Shown here one piece after another: positions 24,742-33,936 of a DNA stretch of 64,000 nt. The notes beneath the pieces were generated by a model that saw nothing but the letters and a program-made list of their open reading frames with translations, made no database searches and was not told the DNA's origin. The first letter of the stretch is position 1, and every line of letters begins with the position of its first letter. Where the stretch lies: positions 1-64,000 of the forward strand of contig NZ_BMYF01000018.1 of NCBI RefSeq assembly GCF_014652135.1, written 5' to 3'. The translations under genes were made by a program, and so were the position numbers. Source of the stretch: Mongoliitalea lutea (GTDB lineage: Bacteria > Bacteroidota > Bacteroidia > Cytophagales > Cyclobacteriaceae).

Positions 24742-26073
24742 TCAATCTAGGTGCTCTTCCCTGAAAATGATCCCATGTTTTTCCAATGCCTGGAGAATAG
24801 GGTGATAGATTTCGCGGCTAGTAGGTCTCAAAAGACCTCTTGATTGAATTACCCCATCCATAAATAGATCCACGGCTATTGCAAGCGGCAATCCTACAGT
24901 CTTGGCCATAGCCGTATAGGTTTGATTGATTCCCTGGTCTACGAGACTTGATGTTAGTGTTTGGATTCCTTTTGGTGTCTGAATTTCAAAAATATGCTGC
25001 ATCACAATCAAATCCTTGTCTGATTCTTGGAGTAGCCATTTAGGTTCTAGGATTGCTTGTAAAATAGCCGCTGGACTTCCTTGTGTGAGCGGTAGATGCT
25101 CATTGGAAAATAATCCCAAATATGTCAGTTTTTCTAAAATAGGTTCATCAATCCAAGGAAGGTACGCTGTCAGTTTTTCTTCTACCGTCTTTGTTTCATG
25201 AAACGGGAGAAAAGAATTGAGAAATGTACGTTTGGTAGCCTTACTGCTTTCAAAGTTGATGGTGAACGAATCATCGGTCATTCCTAGCTGCACAAAAACA
25301 TTCCAAGCTTGGCAAAAGCCTTCTTTTCTCAGGGTGCCACGGAGAAGGGTAGGGGTTTTTTGAAGATTATAGACTTCTCGATAGGCTAGCGAATCTCTAT
25401 TGGCATATCCTTCAAATATTCCATAATTTTCTATTGCTATCTTCTCAAACCTTTCGAAAAGTTTATGGTACGGAATGTACTTGTACTCATTGTTGTCCAA
25501 ATATTTTGCAGTTCCTTGACCTGCAAGGACTACATTTCTTGGGTTCCAAGTGAATTTATATTTCCAAGGATTGTCATCTGATTCTGGAGCCATCAGTCCT
25601 CCGGTATAGGACCTAAAACTTAGAATGGTATAGCCTTTGGTATGAACCTCATCGATAATTTTCATGGCAGACATATGGTCAATCCCAGGATCTAATCCAC
25701 ATTCGTTAAGAAAGAATAAGCCCTTTTTTTCAATTTCACTTTGCATTTTTCTGAGTGCATCGGATTCGTAGGATGCCGTGAAAAAGTGCTTACTAAACTC
25801 TAAACAATCTTCGGCAATCATAGGGTGTAAGTGGGCCGGAAGCATGGAAATCACTAAATCTGACTCCTGAATTAATTTTTTACGACCTACTACATCATTT
25901 AAATCGATGCATTTCGCAAGCCCTCTCGGGTTTTGTTTGATTTTTTCCTCTGCAAGGGTAAGTGAAAGATCGGCTACAATAATTGTTCGATTTTTTTTGT
26001 TGGCAGTTTCCAGCAAATAGTCAATAAGATAAGTAGCAGATTTTCCCGCGCCAATGATGAGGATCTTTTCCAT
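24742..26073 (-). CDS. saccharopine dehydrogenase-like oxidoreductase
   Basis: 443 residues. N-terminal Rossmann fold with IIGAGKSATYLIDYLLE and the acidic-turn strand IIVADLSL, then the long saccharopine-dehydrogenase C-terminal domain (ECGLDPGIDHMSAMKIID, SYTGGLMAPESDDNPWKYKFTWNP). Eukaryote-type enzymes cleave saccharopine in lysine breakdown; in Bacteroidota the physiological reaction is not settled and a carboxyspermidine-type or other imine reduction cannot be excluded. Lone gene, divergent from cdd. Confidence 0.8.
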   Translation of the reverse strand: MEKILIIGAGKSATYLIDYLLETANKKNRTIIVADLSLTLAEEKIKQNPRGLAKCIDLNDVVGRKKLIQESDLVISMLPAHLHPMIAEDCLEFSKHFFTASYESDALRKMQSEIEKKGLFFLNECGLDPGIDHMSAMKIIDEVHTKGYTILSFRSYTGGLMAPESDDNPWKYKFTWNPRNVVLAGQGTAKYLDNNEYKYIPYHKLFERFEKIAIENYGIFEGYANRDSLAYREVYNLQKTPTLLRGTLRKEGFCQAWNVFVQLGMTDDSFTINFESSKATKRTFLNSFLPFHETKTVEEKLTAYLPWIDEPILEKLTYLGLFSNEHLPLTQGSPAAILQAILEPKWLLQESDKDLIVMQHIFEIQTPKGIQTLTSSLVDQGINQTYTAMAKTVGLPLAIAVDLFMDGVIQSRGLLRPTSREIYHPILQALEKHGIIFREEHLD

Positions 26074-26193
26074 ATACAGCGATTATATTGTTATGCAAAA
26101 TGTCAAAAAAGACCGAATGTGAAAAATACAGGCACAACTAAATTAATATATTAACATTTTCTAAGTTTTTTTCGTTAATTCAATCCCATTTAA

Positions 26194-26685
26194 GTGCGAA
26201 GCATGCGAAAAAGAATAGAACAGACAGTGTGTCTGATGGAATTGGATCTCTCGGAATTGTCATCCGTAGAAAATACATTGATCGAAAAAGCAAAGGAGTT
26301 GATGGAAAAAGCATATGCTCCTTACTCAGAGTTTTTTGTTGGGGCGTCTGTATTGCTTGAAAATGGCGAGATATTTTCGGCAAATAATCAGGAGAATGTT
26401 TCTTTTCCTGTGGGCGTTTGTGCCGAGCGCGCAGCATTAGCCTATGCGATAGGTAATTTTCCAGATCAAGCGCCTGTGAAGATTGCAATTGTGGCTAAAA
26501 AGCAAGGGCTAGATAGACTAGCAAATGTAACTCCCTGTGGCTCATGTCGACAAACCATCAATGAATACGAACTCAAATTCAAAAAGCCTGTAGAAATTCT
26601 AATCCTTACACCCGAAAATACCGTATTAAAGGCCGAGGGAATAGAGAATTTCCTTCCTTTTAGGTTTAAAGATTTGAATGATTAA
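26194..26685 (+). CDS. cdd: cytidine deaminase
   Basis: 163 residues. Zinc site motifs CAERAA (with the catalytic Glu) and PCGSCRQ, and the nucleoside-binding start AYAPYSEFFVGASVL. Length fits the small homotetrameric class. The first 30 residues are longer than usual, and a start at the Met at about 26233 (MELDLSELSS) is possible. Deaminates cytidine and deoxycytidine to uridine for salvage. One-base overlap with the following esterase gene (TAATG). Confidence 0.93.
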   Translation: MRSMRKRIEQTVCLMELDLSELSSVENTLIEKAKELMEKAYAPYSEFFVGASVLLENGEIFSANNQENVSFPVGVCAERAALAYAIGNFPDQAPVKIAIVAKKQGLDRLANVTPCGSCRQTINEYELKFKKPVEILILTPENTVLKAEGIENFLPFRFKDLND

Positions 26686-27350
26686 TGAAAGCAAGTATCC
26701 GATATGAGCACCAAGCTCATTACTACACTTCCCACTTAGTCAATAGACGTGAAAAAAATATCTGGGTAGTTCTTCACGGTTATGGGCAATTATCCAGTTT
26801 TTTTCTAAAAAAGTTCGAGACAGTTTTTTCGGATGATACTCTTTTCTTAGCTCCGGAAGCTACCAACTATTCCTATTTGCAGGGATTTTCTGGTAGGGTA
26901 GGAGCTAATTGGATGACTAGGCATGAACGGGAGGCTGCGATTGCCAATAATAACCGTTACCTCAATGCCGTCCTTCAAATGCAAGTTATAAAATTTGATA
27001 AGACACCGAATATCCATATTCTAGGTTTTTCACAAGGAGCAGCGACAGCGACCCGTTGGGCTGCGCAGTTGAATTTACCAGTGACTTCACTGGTTTTATG
27101 GGCAGGAGGGTTTGCACATGATTTGGATGTGCATGCAGCGGGAAACAGGTTGCGTGAAAGCCAGATTTATGTAGTGCAAGGAACTCAAGATGAATTTATT
27201 ACTGAAGAATCAAAACAAAAACAAGCAGAATTGATTTCCACTTTGGGCCTTCCTGTAAACCATAAAAGTTTTGATGGAGGGCATGAGTTGAACATGGAAG
27301 TATTTAGAGAAATACTGCTTTCAAAAGAATGTGAGGGAAGCAGTCGTTAA
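26685..27350 (+). CDS. alpha/beta-hydrolase of the phospholipase/carboxylesterase family
   Basis: 221 residues. Nucleophile elbow GFSQGAA, acid in GTQDEFI, and histidine in GGHELN form the Ser-Asp-His triad in the order of the carboxylesterase 2 family; WVVLHGYGQ supplies the oxyanion segment. No signal peptide, so likely cytosolic. Substrate unknown; small serine esterases of this group act on short-chain esters. Coupled to cdd by a one-base overlap, but with no obvious shared chemistry. Confidence 0.82.
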   Translation: MKASIRYEHQAHYYTSHLVNRREKNIWVVLHGYGQLSSFFLKKFETVFSDDTLFLAPEATNYSYLQGFSGRVGANWMTRHEREAAIANNNRYLNAVLQMQVIKFDKTPNIHILGFSQGAATATRWAAQLNLPVTSLVLWAGGFAHDLDVHAAGNRLRESQIYVVQGTQDEFITEESKQKQAELISTLGLPVNHKSFDGGHELNMEVFREILLSKECEGSSR

Positions 27351-27406
27351 ATGTTTGATATTTAGAAGGACTTATTTAATTTTCCCAAAATTTTAGAACA
27401 ATACTC

Positions 27407-27853
27407 ATGTTAGCGCTTTCAGAAAAAGAAGTGGAGAAGATGGCAGCCTTGCTGCTAAAAGGTATGATATGTTTTTATCAAATCGACAACAAAAAGATTC
27501 ATTCCATGCCGGATGATGAGGACTATTTTAACTACGATTTGACTCCCGACGAGGAAGATATCTTAGATGAAATTGAAGATAATCCAGATAATTATGCTGA
27601 GTTTACCAAAATGGAGCCCAATCAGGAGCATATGTTGATGGAAAACTTCACTGAGCGTATGGTCAAAGAGAAAATGTTCCAAGATGAATTGGTCAATGCA
27701 CTATCTAAGCCAAAAGCCAGTACCGGGTTTAAATTTTTGATTAACAATTCTGGTAAGTACAAAGGGTTATGGGAGGAGTATCACTTGACACGTTATAAGG
27801 ATTGGGTAAAAGAGCAAATAGACAGTTATAATTACTCTGAAGAAGAGGAATAA
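27407..27853 (+). CDS. UPF0158-like acidic protein, unknown function
   Basis: 148 residues, strongly acidic (DDEDYFNYDLTPDEEDILDEIEDNP) with an FxxxM-rich helix and C-terminal WEEYHLTRYKDWVKEQ, consistent with the uncharacterised UPF0158 family. No signal peptide, so cytosolic. Followed by a strong terminator. The family assignment is moderate. Confidence 0.65.
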   Translation: MLALSEKEVEKMAALLLKGMICFYQIDNKKIHSMPDDEDYFNYDLTPDEEDILDEIEDNPDNYAEFTKMEPNQEHMLMENFTERMVKEKMFQDELVNALSKPKASTGFKFLINNSGKYKGLWEEYHLTRYKDWVKEQIDSYNYSEEEE

Positions 27854-27858
27854 TAGAA

Positions 27859-27880
27859 AAGGGAGCTTTCGGGCTCCCTT
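27859..27880. terminator. bidirectional intrinsic terminator
   Basis: Stem AAGGGAGC / GCTCCCTT with a 6-base loop between two convergent genes. Confidence 0.75.
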
Positions 27881-27887
27881 TGTTCAT

Positions 27888-29198
27888 TTAATGAGATGAT
27901 CTCAACCAGCGCCACAAAGTTTTGTAACTGACTTTGGTGCCATGCGTTAGGATGCCGATTCGGTAAATTTTTCCTGCTAGCCAAGTGGTGCTTAAAAATC
28001 CTCCGATCAATAAAGTCATAGATAGCAGTAGCTCCCACCAAGGTACACCAAAGGAAACACGACCCATCATAGCAATCGGCGATGTCAGAGGTATAATGGA
28101 AAGCCAAAAAGATACCTGACTCTCGGGATCATTAAGAACAAATACAAAAAGACCCATGTAGGAAATGATCAAAGGAATAGTAATGGGAAAAACAAACTGC
28201 TGGGCCTCCGATGGACTGTCTACAGCTGAACCAATTGCAGCAAACAAAGCCCCGTAGAGCAGGTATCCTGCTAAAAAGTAAAAGGTGAATAGGAGAATTA
28301 TCGATACAAAATCAATTCCCTGAATAACCTGAATGATTTCTACAAATTCACTGGGGTTATCGAGTGATTGACCAGTGCTATCGAGCTGAAGTTCCATGAG
28401 CTCCTGTTGGGGCATTTTTTGACCAAAATATCCGGTTACTATGGAAGATAAGCCAGTGATGAGTAGTACCCAAATAGAAAATTGTGTAAGTCCAACAGCA
28501 CCTATTCCTGCAATTTTTCCCAACATCAGCTGGAATGGTTTCAGGGATGAAATTAATATTTCGACAATGCGACTGGATTTTTCTTCAATGACGCCTTGCA
28601 TGATTTGATTGCCATACAAAAAGATGAAGAGGTAAATCAAGATTCCTGTGATGAATCCAATCACATAGTTTACTGTAGCGCTGCTGATTTTTTCCTCTCC
28701 TTTTTTGTCTAGTGTTATGTTTTGGACAGATACTTTGGTGCGGTAACTCTCCAAAATTTTTGGGTCAAAGCCAGCTTCATATAAACGTTGTTCCTTAATT
28801 CTCCTCTTGAGGCTAGCCTCAACAAAGGAAGTAATGCCCATACTAGGGCTCTGCATCGTAAAAAATGTAAATCCAGAAGGCTTTGTTAAATCTATCACCG
28901 GGATATATAATAATCCATAGCGTTCCCCATTTTGAACCATGGCTTTTGCATCATCTAATGAAGTGTTGGAAAACGAAAAAGCGTATTGCTCCGAGCTTTC
29001 GATGAAAAACAAGTTGTTTTCATCTACTACTTCGATGATTCGGAGTGAAGGCTTATCCATATCTTCCAAAGCTATCCAAAGGAAAAGTCCGATAATCGCA
29101 GGAAATATGAGAGGAGTTAATAAGGTGGCTAAAAGAAAAGATTTTTTTTGTACCCTAGAGAGGTATTCGCGCTGAATGATTAACCAGACTTTATTCAT
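27888..29198 (-). CDS. ABC-2 type permease (NatB-like)
   Basis: 436 residues. One N-terminal membrane helix (about 20-45), a large extracytoplasmic domain (about 50-165), then five or six helices ending near 420. The start IIQREYLSRVQKKSFLLATLL is typical of the NatB/YhaP-type permease family. Its ATPase partner overlaps by 8 bases upstream. Exporters of this type in Bacillus extrude Na+, but the substrate here cannot be told from sequence. Confidence 0.85.
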   Translation of the reverse strand: MNKVWLIIQREYLSRVQKKSFLLATLLTPLIFPAIIGLFLWIALEDMDKPSLRIIEVVDENNLFFIESSEQYAFSFSNTSLDDAKAMVQNGERYGLLYIPVIDLTKPSGFTFFTMQSPSMGITSFVEASLKRRIKEQRLYEAGFDPKILESYRTKVSVQNITLDKKGEEKISSATVNYVIGFITGILIYLFIFLYGNQIMQGVIEEKSSRIVEILISSLKPFQLMLGKIAGIGAVGLTQFSIWVLLITGLSSIVTGYFGQKMPQQELMELQLDSTGQSLDNPSEFVEIIQVIQGIDFVSIILLFTFYFLAGYLLYGALFAAIGSAVDSPSEAQQFVFPITIPLIISYMGLFVFVLNDPESQVSFWLSIIPLTSPIAMMGRVSFGVPWWELLLSMTLLIGGFLSTTWLAGKIYRIGILTHGTKVSYKTLWRWLRSSH

Positions 29199-30090
29199 GG
29201 CTCAGGGTTTTTACTTGTTGGATAAATATTTGTTCCATGCTGGGGATCAATTTGGTGAACTCCTTTACTTCACCCATAAGCATCAGATTTTGCAAGTATT
29301 CATTGGTCTGCATGCCATTTAGGCTGACTTCGAGCGTGACAATATCTTGATCTTTATTGATTAAAGTGCCTTCAGGCAATTGATCGGTAAATGGTTTTAA
29401 CTTGACTTGGTATCTATCTGCGGCAAATGTTTGTTTGACCTCTTGAAGTCTTCCTTGTAGGATGATTTCTGACCTGTTTAAGAGAGCTATCGTGTCACAA
29501 AGTAACTCCACAGACTCCATACGATGAGTCGATAGGATGATGCTCATGCCTTTTTCACGGAGTTCTAGGATTTCATTTTTGATCAACTCCGCATTTACCG
29601 GGTCAAAGCCTGAGAAGGGCTCATCTAAAATCAGCAATTGCGGCTCGTGTATAACGGTGGCGATAAACTGAATTTTTTGAGCCATGCCTTTTGATAGCTC
29701 GTCTATGCTTTTATTGCGCCAATGTTGGATATCGAATTTTTTTATCCAATTGCTGACATGTACTTTGGCGTCATGGTCTGATTTCCCTTTCAACTTGGCA
29801 AAGAAGACGAGTTGATCCCAAACTTTCATTTTTTTGTAGAGGCCTCTTTCCTCCGGGAGGTAGCCTATATTTGCAATATGCTTGGGCTGTAAAGCTTCGC
29901 CTCGAAAGAAAATTTTCCCGCTATCCTGTTCAATGATCTGATTGATAATTCGAATAAGGGTAGATTTCCCCGCTCCATTTGGTCCTAAAAGACCAAATAT
30001 TCCTTGTTGAGGTATGGCAATACTCACGCTGTGAAGCGCCGTGGTATTTGCGTAAGATTTGTGGAGTTGATGAGTTTCTAGGATATTCAA
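29191..30090 (-). CDS. ABC transporter ATP-binding protein (NatA-like)
   Basis: 299 residues. Walker A GPNGAGKST, Q-loop region GYLPEERGLYKKM, signature LSKGMAQKIQ, Walker B LLILDEPFSGFDPVNAE and H-loop STHRM are all intact. The C-terminal 80 residues form the extension found in NatA-type ATPases. Cytosolic subunit of the exporter with the overlapping permease gene. Preceded by a secreted protein gene at 30127 that may be unrelated. Confidence 0.88.
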   Translation of the reverse strand: MNILETHQLHKSYANTTALHSVSIAIPQQGIFGLLGPNGAGKSTLIRIINQIIEQDSGKIFFRGEALQPKHIANIGYLPEERGLYKKMKVWDQLVFFAKLKGKSDHDAKVHVSNWIKKFDIQHWRNKSIDELSKGMAQKIQFIATVIHEPQLLILDEPFSGFDPVNAELIKNEILELREKGMSIILSTHRMESVELLCDTIALLNRSEIILQGRLQEVKQTFAADRYQVKLKPFTDQLPEGTLINKDQDIVTLEVSLNGMQTNEYLQNLMLMGEVKEFTKLIPSMEQIFIQQVKTLSHE

Positions 30091-30126
30091 TGCCTTCGTT
30101 GGATTTTCTTTGAAGGCTAAAAATTA

Positions 30127-31014
30127 CTACTTTAAGGTAACAGAACCAATAGAAACATCTAAAGTTAACTCCATAAGATTAGGCGCATCTTCTCTGAATG
30201 ATTTGCTGATGTATGTTTTGTTTCCAATATCCTTCAAATGTTTGGGAACATAGGTACGGCACATGGCAGTTGATTTGATCTTTACAATGTATGGTTGGCT
30301 TTCGTCCGGTAAGGTTAAGTTGATTTTTCCAGCCCCTACTACTGCATTGAGCTGGGTTCTTTCGGTCATTATTCCGGTAAAATAAAGATCCATACTACCG
30401 TAATTGATTTCAAAATTCATCTGCTTTGCATTGAATAGATTCAATTGTTTGGCATGTAGATTCCCCATGTTAATGGTAACAGAGAGGGTGTCCATCTTTA
30501 CCGAGTTAGCAGTCTTCCTGCTATAATCAAAATTAATATCTGCACTTGCAGAGCGAATTTTGCAATTAGAAACGGGGATTTGAGAAAGATCAATGTTGGC
30601 TACACCTACACCAAAATTCAAATTTAGATCATATAAGAAATTGGAGTTGAGATCAATGTTCCATCGATGTCCAAAATCATCATTGCTGCTCGGGAAAAGC
30701 TTGTAGGAAAGGGATTTTCCAAGACTTTCGGACTCCACATTGCGATGAATCAGATTGGCATGCATGGTCTGATCCTTAATTTGGTAGGAAAATGATGGGA
30801 GAATGTTGACTTTCGAAAGATGGGAGTGAATATGCAAAGGATCTGAACCGGCCTCTCGTTTGATGCTTGAGATGCCTTTATACACGTTGAAGTCTAGGAC
30901 TACCAGATTAAATCCCTGATTTTCTATAATCTTAAAATCCTTAGTAATCTGTGCTTGCAAATCTGAAAGTACGCCGATCAGCAGACTAATTAGTAAGATA
31001 ATCCTATTCAACAT
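30127..31014 (-). CDS. secreted DUF4097-type (toast-rack) protein
   Basis: 295 residues from the ATG at 31014, which gives a signal peptide (LNRIILLISLLIGVLSDLQA); the ATG at 31062 falls within the dnaJ terminator. The mature chain is a run of short strands with periodic Asn/Asp (MNFEINYGSMDLYFTG, NAVVGAGKINLTLP), like the putative adhesin / LiaF-type beta-solenoid families. Likely periplasmic or surface-attached. No partner identified. Confidence 0.65.
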   Translation of the reverse strand: MLNRIILLISLLIGVLSDLQAQITKDFKIIENQGFNLVVLDFNVYKGISSIKREAGSDPLHIHSHLSKVNILPSFSYQIKDQTMHANLIHRNVESESLGKSLSYKLFPSSNDDFGHRWNIDLNSNFLYDLNLNFGVGVANIDLSQIPVSNCKIRSASADINFDYSRKTANSVKMDTLSVTINMGNLHAKQLNLFNAKQMNFEINYGSMDLYFTGIMTERTQLNAVVGAGKINLTLPDESQPYIVKIKSTAMCRTYVPKHLKDIGNKTYISKSFREDAPNLMELTLDVSIGSVTLK

Positions 31015-31062
31015 AACTATCAGAAACGGCAATTGGGTGTAAAGGTTTTCGAAATCTAACAA

Positions 31063-31088
31063 AAAAGCCGGAAATAAATCCGGCTTTT
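31063..31088 (-). terminator. intrinsic terminator of grpE-dnaJ
   Basis: Stem AAAAGCCGGA / TCCGGCTTTT with a 6-base loop, followed on the minus strand by a T run. It starts 5 bases past the dnaJ stop. Confidence 0.85.
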
Positions 31089-31092
31089 ATTT

Positions 31093-32199
31093 TTAGAAGA
31101 ACTCCTTCATCTTGTCGAAGAAACTCTTTTCTGATTTCCCTGGGTCTGGTTTGAAGTTATCGGAGTTTTTCAATCCTTCGAGAATGCTTCGCTCTTCTTT
31201 GCTTAACTGCTTTGGTGTCCAGACATTTACATGAATCAATTGGTCACCTCTCGAGTATCCGTTGAGGTCTTTAATACCCTTGCCTTTTAGGCGTAGGATT
31301 TTGCCACTTTGAGTGCCTGGCTCAATCTTGATTTTCACTTTTCCATCAATGGTAGGAACTTCAATTTGCTCTCCTAATGCAGCATCAACAAAACTGACAT
31401 ATAAATCATATACTACATTATTGCCATCTCTTTGAAGTATTTCATCCTCTACTTCTTCAATGACGATCAATAAATCGCCTGGTATACCTCCTGCTGTTTC
31501 ATTGCCTTTACCTGACATGCTTAATTGCATGCCATCAGCCACACCTGCTGGAATATTGATAGTGATGACTTCTTCTTTTAGAATAAGTCCTCTTGGATCT
31601 GCTTCTGCTGGTTTTTTATCTACGATTTGACCATTTCCGCCACATACATGGCATGGAGATGCAGATACCATTTGCCCTAGCATGGTGTTGACCACCTTTT
31701 TAATTTGGCCTGTACCTTGGCAAGTTTGGCAGGTTTTGAACGTTACTCCTTCGGCAAGAACCTGTCTTTTGACTTTTATTTTTTTCTCAACTCCGTTAGC
31801 AATTTCCTTAAGGTTTAGCTTAAGTTTTACACGTAGGTTGGTTCCTTTTTTGGTACGTCTACCACCTCGTCCTCCTCCAAAGAAAGACTCGAATCCTCCG
31901 CCTCCGAAGATATCTCCAAATTGTGAGAAGATATCCTCCATGTTCATTCCGCCACCGCCAAAACCACCATTGCCGCCGAGGCCTTGATGTCCGAATTGGT
32001 CGTAACGTGCCTTTTTATCCGGATTGCTCAATACCTCATAGGCTTCCGCTGCTTCTTTAAATTTGTCTTCAGCTTCAGGATTGTCCGGGTTTTTGTCGGG
32101 GTGATATTGGATCGCAAGCTTTCTATATGCTTTCTTGATTTCTTCAGCACTAGCGCTTTTGCTTACGCCCAATACTTCATAATAATCTCTTTTTGCCAT
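31093..32199 (-). CDS. dnaJ: chaperone DnaJ with only two of four zinc motifs
   Basis: 368 residues. J domain 1-68 with HPD (YHPDKNPDN), Gly/Phe-rich stretch 70-120, then the zinc region and C-terminal substrate domain. Type I DnaJ normally carries four CxxCxGxG motifs; here only CQTCQGTG and CHVCGGNG are present (motifs 2 and 3, zinc site II), while motif 1 is missing before [12 protein letters not shown] and motif 4 is replaced by [10 protein letters not shown]. Site I is therefore lost. It stimulates DnaK ATPase and hands over unfolded clients. Follows grpE by 6 bases; dnaK is not in the window. Confidence 0.93.
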   Translation of the reverse strand: MAKRDYYEVLGVSKSASAEEIKKAYRKLAIQYHPDKNPDNPEAEDKFKEAAEAYEVLSNPDKKARYDQFGHQGLGGNGGFGGGGMNMEDIFSQFGDIFGGGGFESFFGGGRGGRRTKKGTNLRVKLKLNLKEIANGVEKKIKVKRQVLAEGVTFKTCQTCQGTGQIKKVVNTMLGQMVSASPCHVCGGNGQIVDKKPAEADPRGLILKEEVITINIPAGVADGMQLSMSGKGNETAGGIPGDLLIVIEEVEDEILQRDGNNVVYDLYVSFVDAALGEQIEVPTIDGKVKIKIEPGTQSGKILRLKGKGIKDLNGYSRGDQLIHVNVWTPKQLSKEERSILEGLKNSDNFKPDPGKSEKSFFDKMKEFF

Positions 32200-32205
32200 G
32201 ATTTC

Positions 32206-32811
32206 TTAAGCTCCTATTACAACTTTGGCATATCTTACTACCTTGTCTCCAAGGGTATATCCTTTCTCTACTACATCAATTACCTTGCCTTTCATGTCCT
32301 CAGTGGGAGCAGGGATTTGTGTGATTGCCTCTTGAGTATCAGCATCGAATGGTTTTCCGATGATATCAGTCATCACCTGTAAGCCTTTGCCTTCCAATAC
32401 CTTCACAAGCTTATTGAAAACCAATAAATTTCCTTCTCTTACGTTTGCAGCATTATTTTCTGACTCACTTGCCTTGAAGGCTCTCTCAAAATCATCTACT
32501 ACAGGAATAATTTCCTTCAAAACATCTTCTGAGGCAGTTTTGATTAAGTCAATTTTCTCCTTGGCTGTTCTTCTTCTGAAGTTTTCAAATTCAGAATAAA
32601 GACGAATGTATTTGTCTTTGGCGTCGGCAACTTCTAATTGAAGTTTTTCTATTTCTGAAACGTTTGTGTTTTCTTCTACTGAATTGGAAGAATCACTGGA
32701 AGAAACGTTTTCAGTTGTTACATGTTCTTGTTCGTTCATTTCTTTGGTAGCTGAATTTACGTGCTCTTCGTTCATGATATCTTTTTCCATCGTGTTGCTA
32801 TTTTTACTCAA
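32206..32811 (-). CDS. grpE: nucleotide exchange factor GrpE
   Basis: 201 residues. Acidic disordered N-terminus (1-60, including a Ser/Glu-rich repeat), long paired helix (LQLEVADAKDKYIRLYSEFENFRRR), four-helix-bundle part with VVDDFERAFKA, and a beta wing with the C-terminal signature GDKVVRYAKVVIG. It releases ADP from DnaK. Operon with dnaJ. No CIRCE operator was seen upstream. Confidence 0.95.
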   Translation of the reverse strand: MSKNSNTMEKDIMNEEHVNSATKEMNEQEHVTTENVSSSDSSNSVEENTNVSEIEKLQLEVADAKDKYIRLYSEFENFRRRTAKEKIDLIKTASEDVLKEIIPVVDDFERAFKASESENNAANVREGNLLVFNKLVKVLEGKGLQVMTDIIGKPFDADTQEAITQIPAPTEDMKGKVIDVVEKGYTLGDKVVRYAKVVIGA

Positions 32812-32862
32812 ATTTCCTTACTCAATTCATTTGCCATCCCTTACAATCTGACAAAGTGGCAT

Positions 32863-33858
32863 TTAATCATTGGTAATTGCCTGCCAGAGAAGATCCTTCA
32901 GTTTGTCTAAGTTGTATTGACTGACAGAAGAAATGAAAATGGATGGGATATCTTTTGGGACATCTTTTTTCATTTCATTGATCAACTCTTCATCTAGCAT
33001 ATCAGCTTTGGTGATAGCGAGAATTCGCTTTTTGTCCAATAATTCAGGATTGTACTGCTCCAATTCACTCAATAAAATTTCATATTGCTGCTGAATATTA
33101 TCTGCATCAGCTGGGATCATGAATAATAAAATAGAGTTGCGTTCAATATGTCTTAAGAAGCGTAAACCTAATCCTCGTCCTTCAGCAGCCCCCTCGATAA
33201 TTCCCGGGATATCCGCCATAACAAAGGACTTATCGTCTCTGTACGATATCACACCTAAATTTGGGACAAGTGTGGTGAAAGGATAATCTCCGATTTCAGG
33301 TTTTGCCGCCGAAATTGACGCCAATAGTGTAGATTTTCCTGCATTAGGGAAGCCCACTAATCCTACATCTGCTAGGAGCTTTAATTCTAAAACTATCCAC
33401 TCCTCGATCCCAGGTTCCCCCGGTTGTGCATAGTGTGGTGCCTGATTGGTGGCAGTTTTAAAATGGTCGTTGCCGAGCCCACCTCTTCCGCCGGGAGTTA
33501 AAATTACTTCCTGACCATCTTCTGTGATTTCAAAGAGGACCTCCATGGTTTCTGCATCCTTCGCCACAGTCCCCAAGGGTACATCTAGGATGATATCTTT
33601 TCCATCTCGCCCTTTTCTTCTGCCGCCTTCTCCATTTTTCCCTTCTTCGGCAATGACATGCTTCTTATATTTAAGGTGTAGGAGTGTCCAATGTTGGGCA
33701 TTTCCACGAAGAATAATATGACCACCTCTTCCCCCATCACCTCCATCAGGGCCACCCTTTGGTACGTGTTTTTCTCTTCTAAAATGGACAGAACCTGCCC
33801 CTCCTGCGCCCGAACGGGAACAGAATTTTACATAATCTATAAAGTTTGAATCTGCCAC
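32863..33858 (-). CDS. obgE: GTPase ObgE/CgtA
   Basis: 331 residues. Glycine-rich Obg fold at 1-158 ([26 protein letters not shown]), then the G domain with G1 [10 protein letters not shown]3 DIPG and G4 TKAD. The extra C-terminal domain of some Obg proteins is absent, as is usual in this phylum. Acts in late 50S assembly and growth control. It follows adk on the same strand, separated by a promoter-like box and a hairpin (33880-33921). Confidence 0.95.
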   Translation of the reverse strand: MADSNFIDYVKFCSRSGAGGAGSVHFRREKHVPKGGPDGGDGGRGGHIILRGNAQHWTLLHLKYKKHVIAEEGKNGEGGRRKGRDGKDIILDVPLGTVAKDAETMEVLFEITEDGQEVILTPGGRGGLGNDHFKTATNQAPHYAQPGEPGIEEWIVLELKLLADVGLVGFPNAGKSTLLASISAAKPEIGDYPFTTLVPNLGVISYRDDKSFVMADIPGIIEGAAEGRGLGLRFLRHIERNSILLFMIPADADNIQQQYEILLSELEQYNPELLDKKRILAITKADMLDEELINEMKKDVPKDIPSIFISSVSQYNLDKLKDLLWQAITND

Positions 33859-33879
33859 GGCTATTGTGTTAAATAAAAA

Positions 33880-33903
33880 TGGCTAAGCGTATAAGCTTAG
33901 CCA
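33880..33903 (-). terminator. hairpin with T tract between adk and obgE
   Basis: Perfect stem TGGCTAAGC / GCTTAGCCA with a 6-base loop, followed on the minus strand by ATTTTTATTT. It ends 22 bases before the obgE start and lies downstream of the -7 box at 33914-33921, so it could end adk transcripts or act as an attenuator in the obgE leader. Confidence 0.65.
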
Positions 33904-33913
33904 ATTTCCTTTG

Positions 33914-33921
33914 CAAAGATA
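33914..33921 (-). promoter_or_regulatory. -7 box upstream of obgE
   Basis: On the minus strand TATCTTTG fits TAnnTTTG; no clear -33 TTTG at standard spacing. About 56 bases before the obgE start, on the adk side of the hairpin. Confidence 0.45.
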
Positions 33922-33936
33922 CAAAATATTTAAAGA

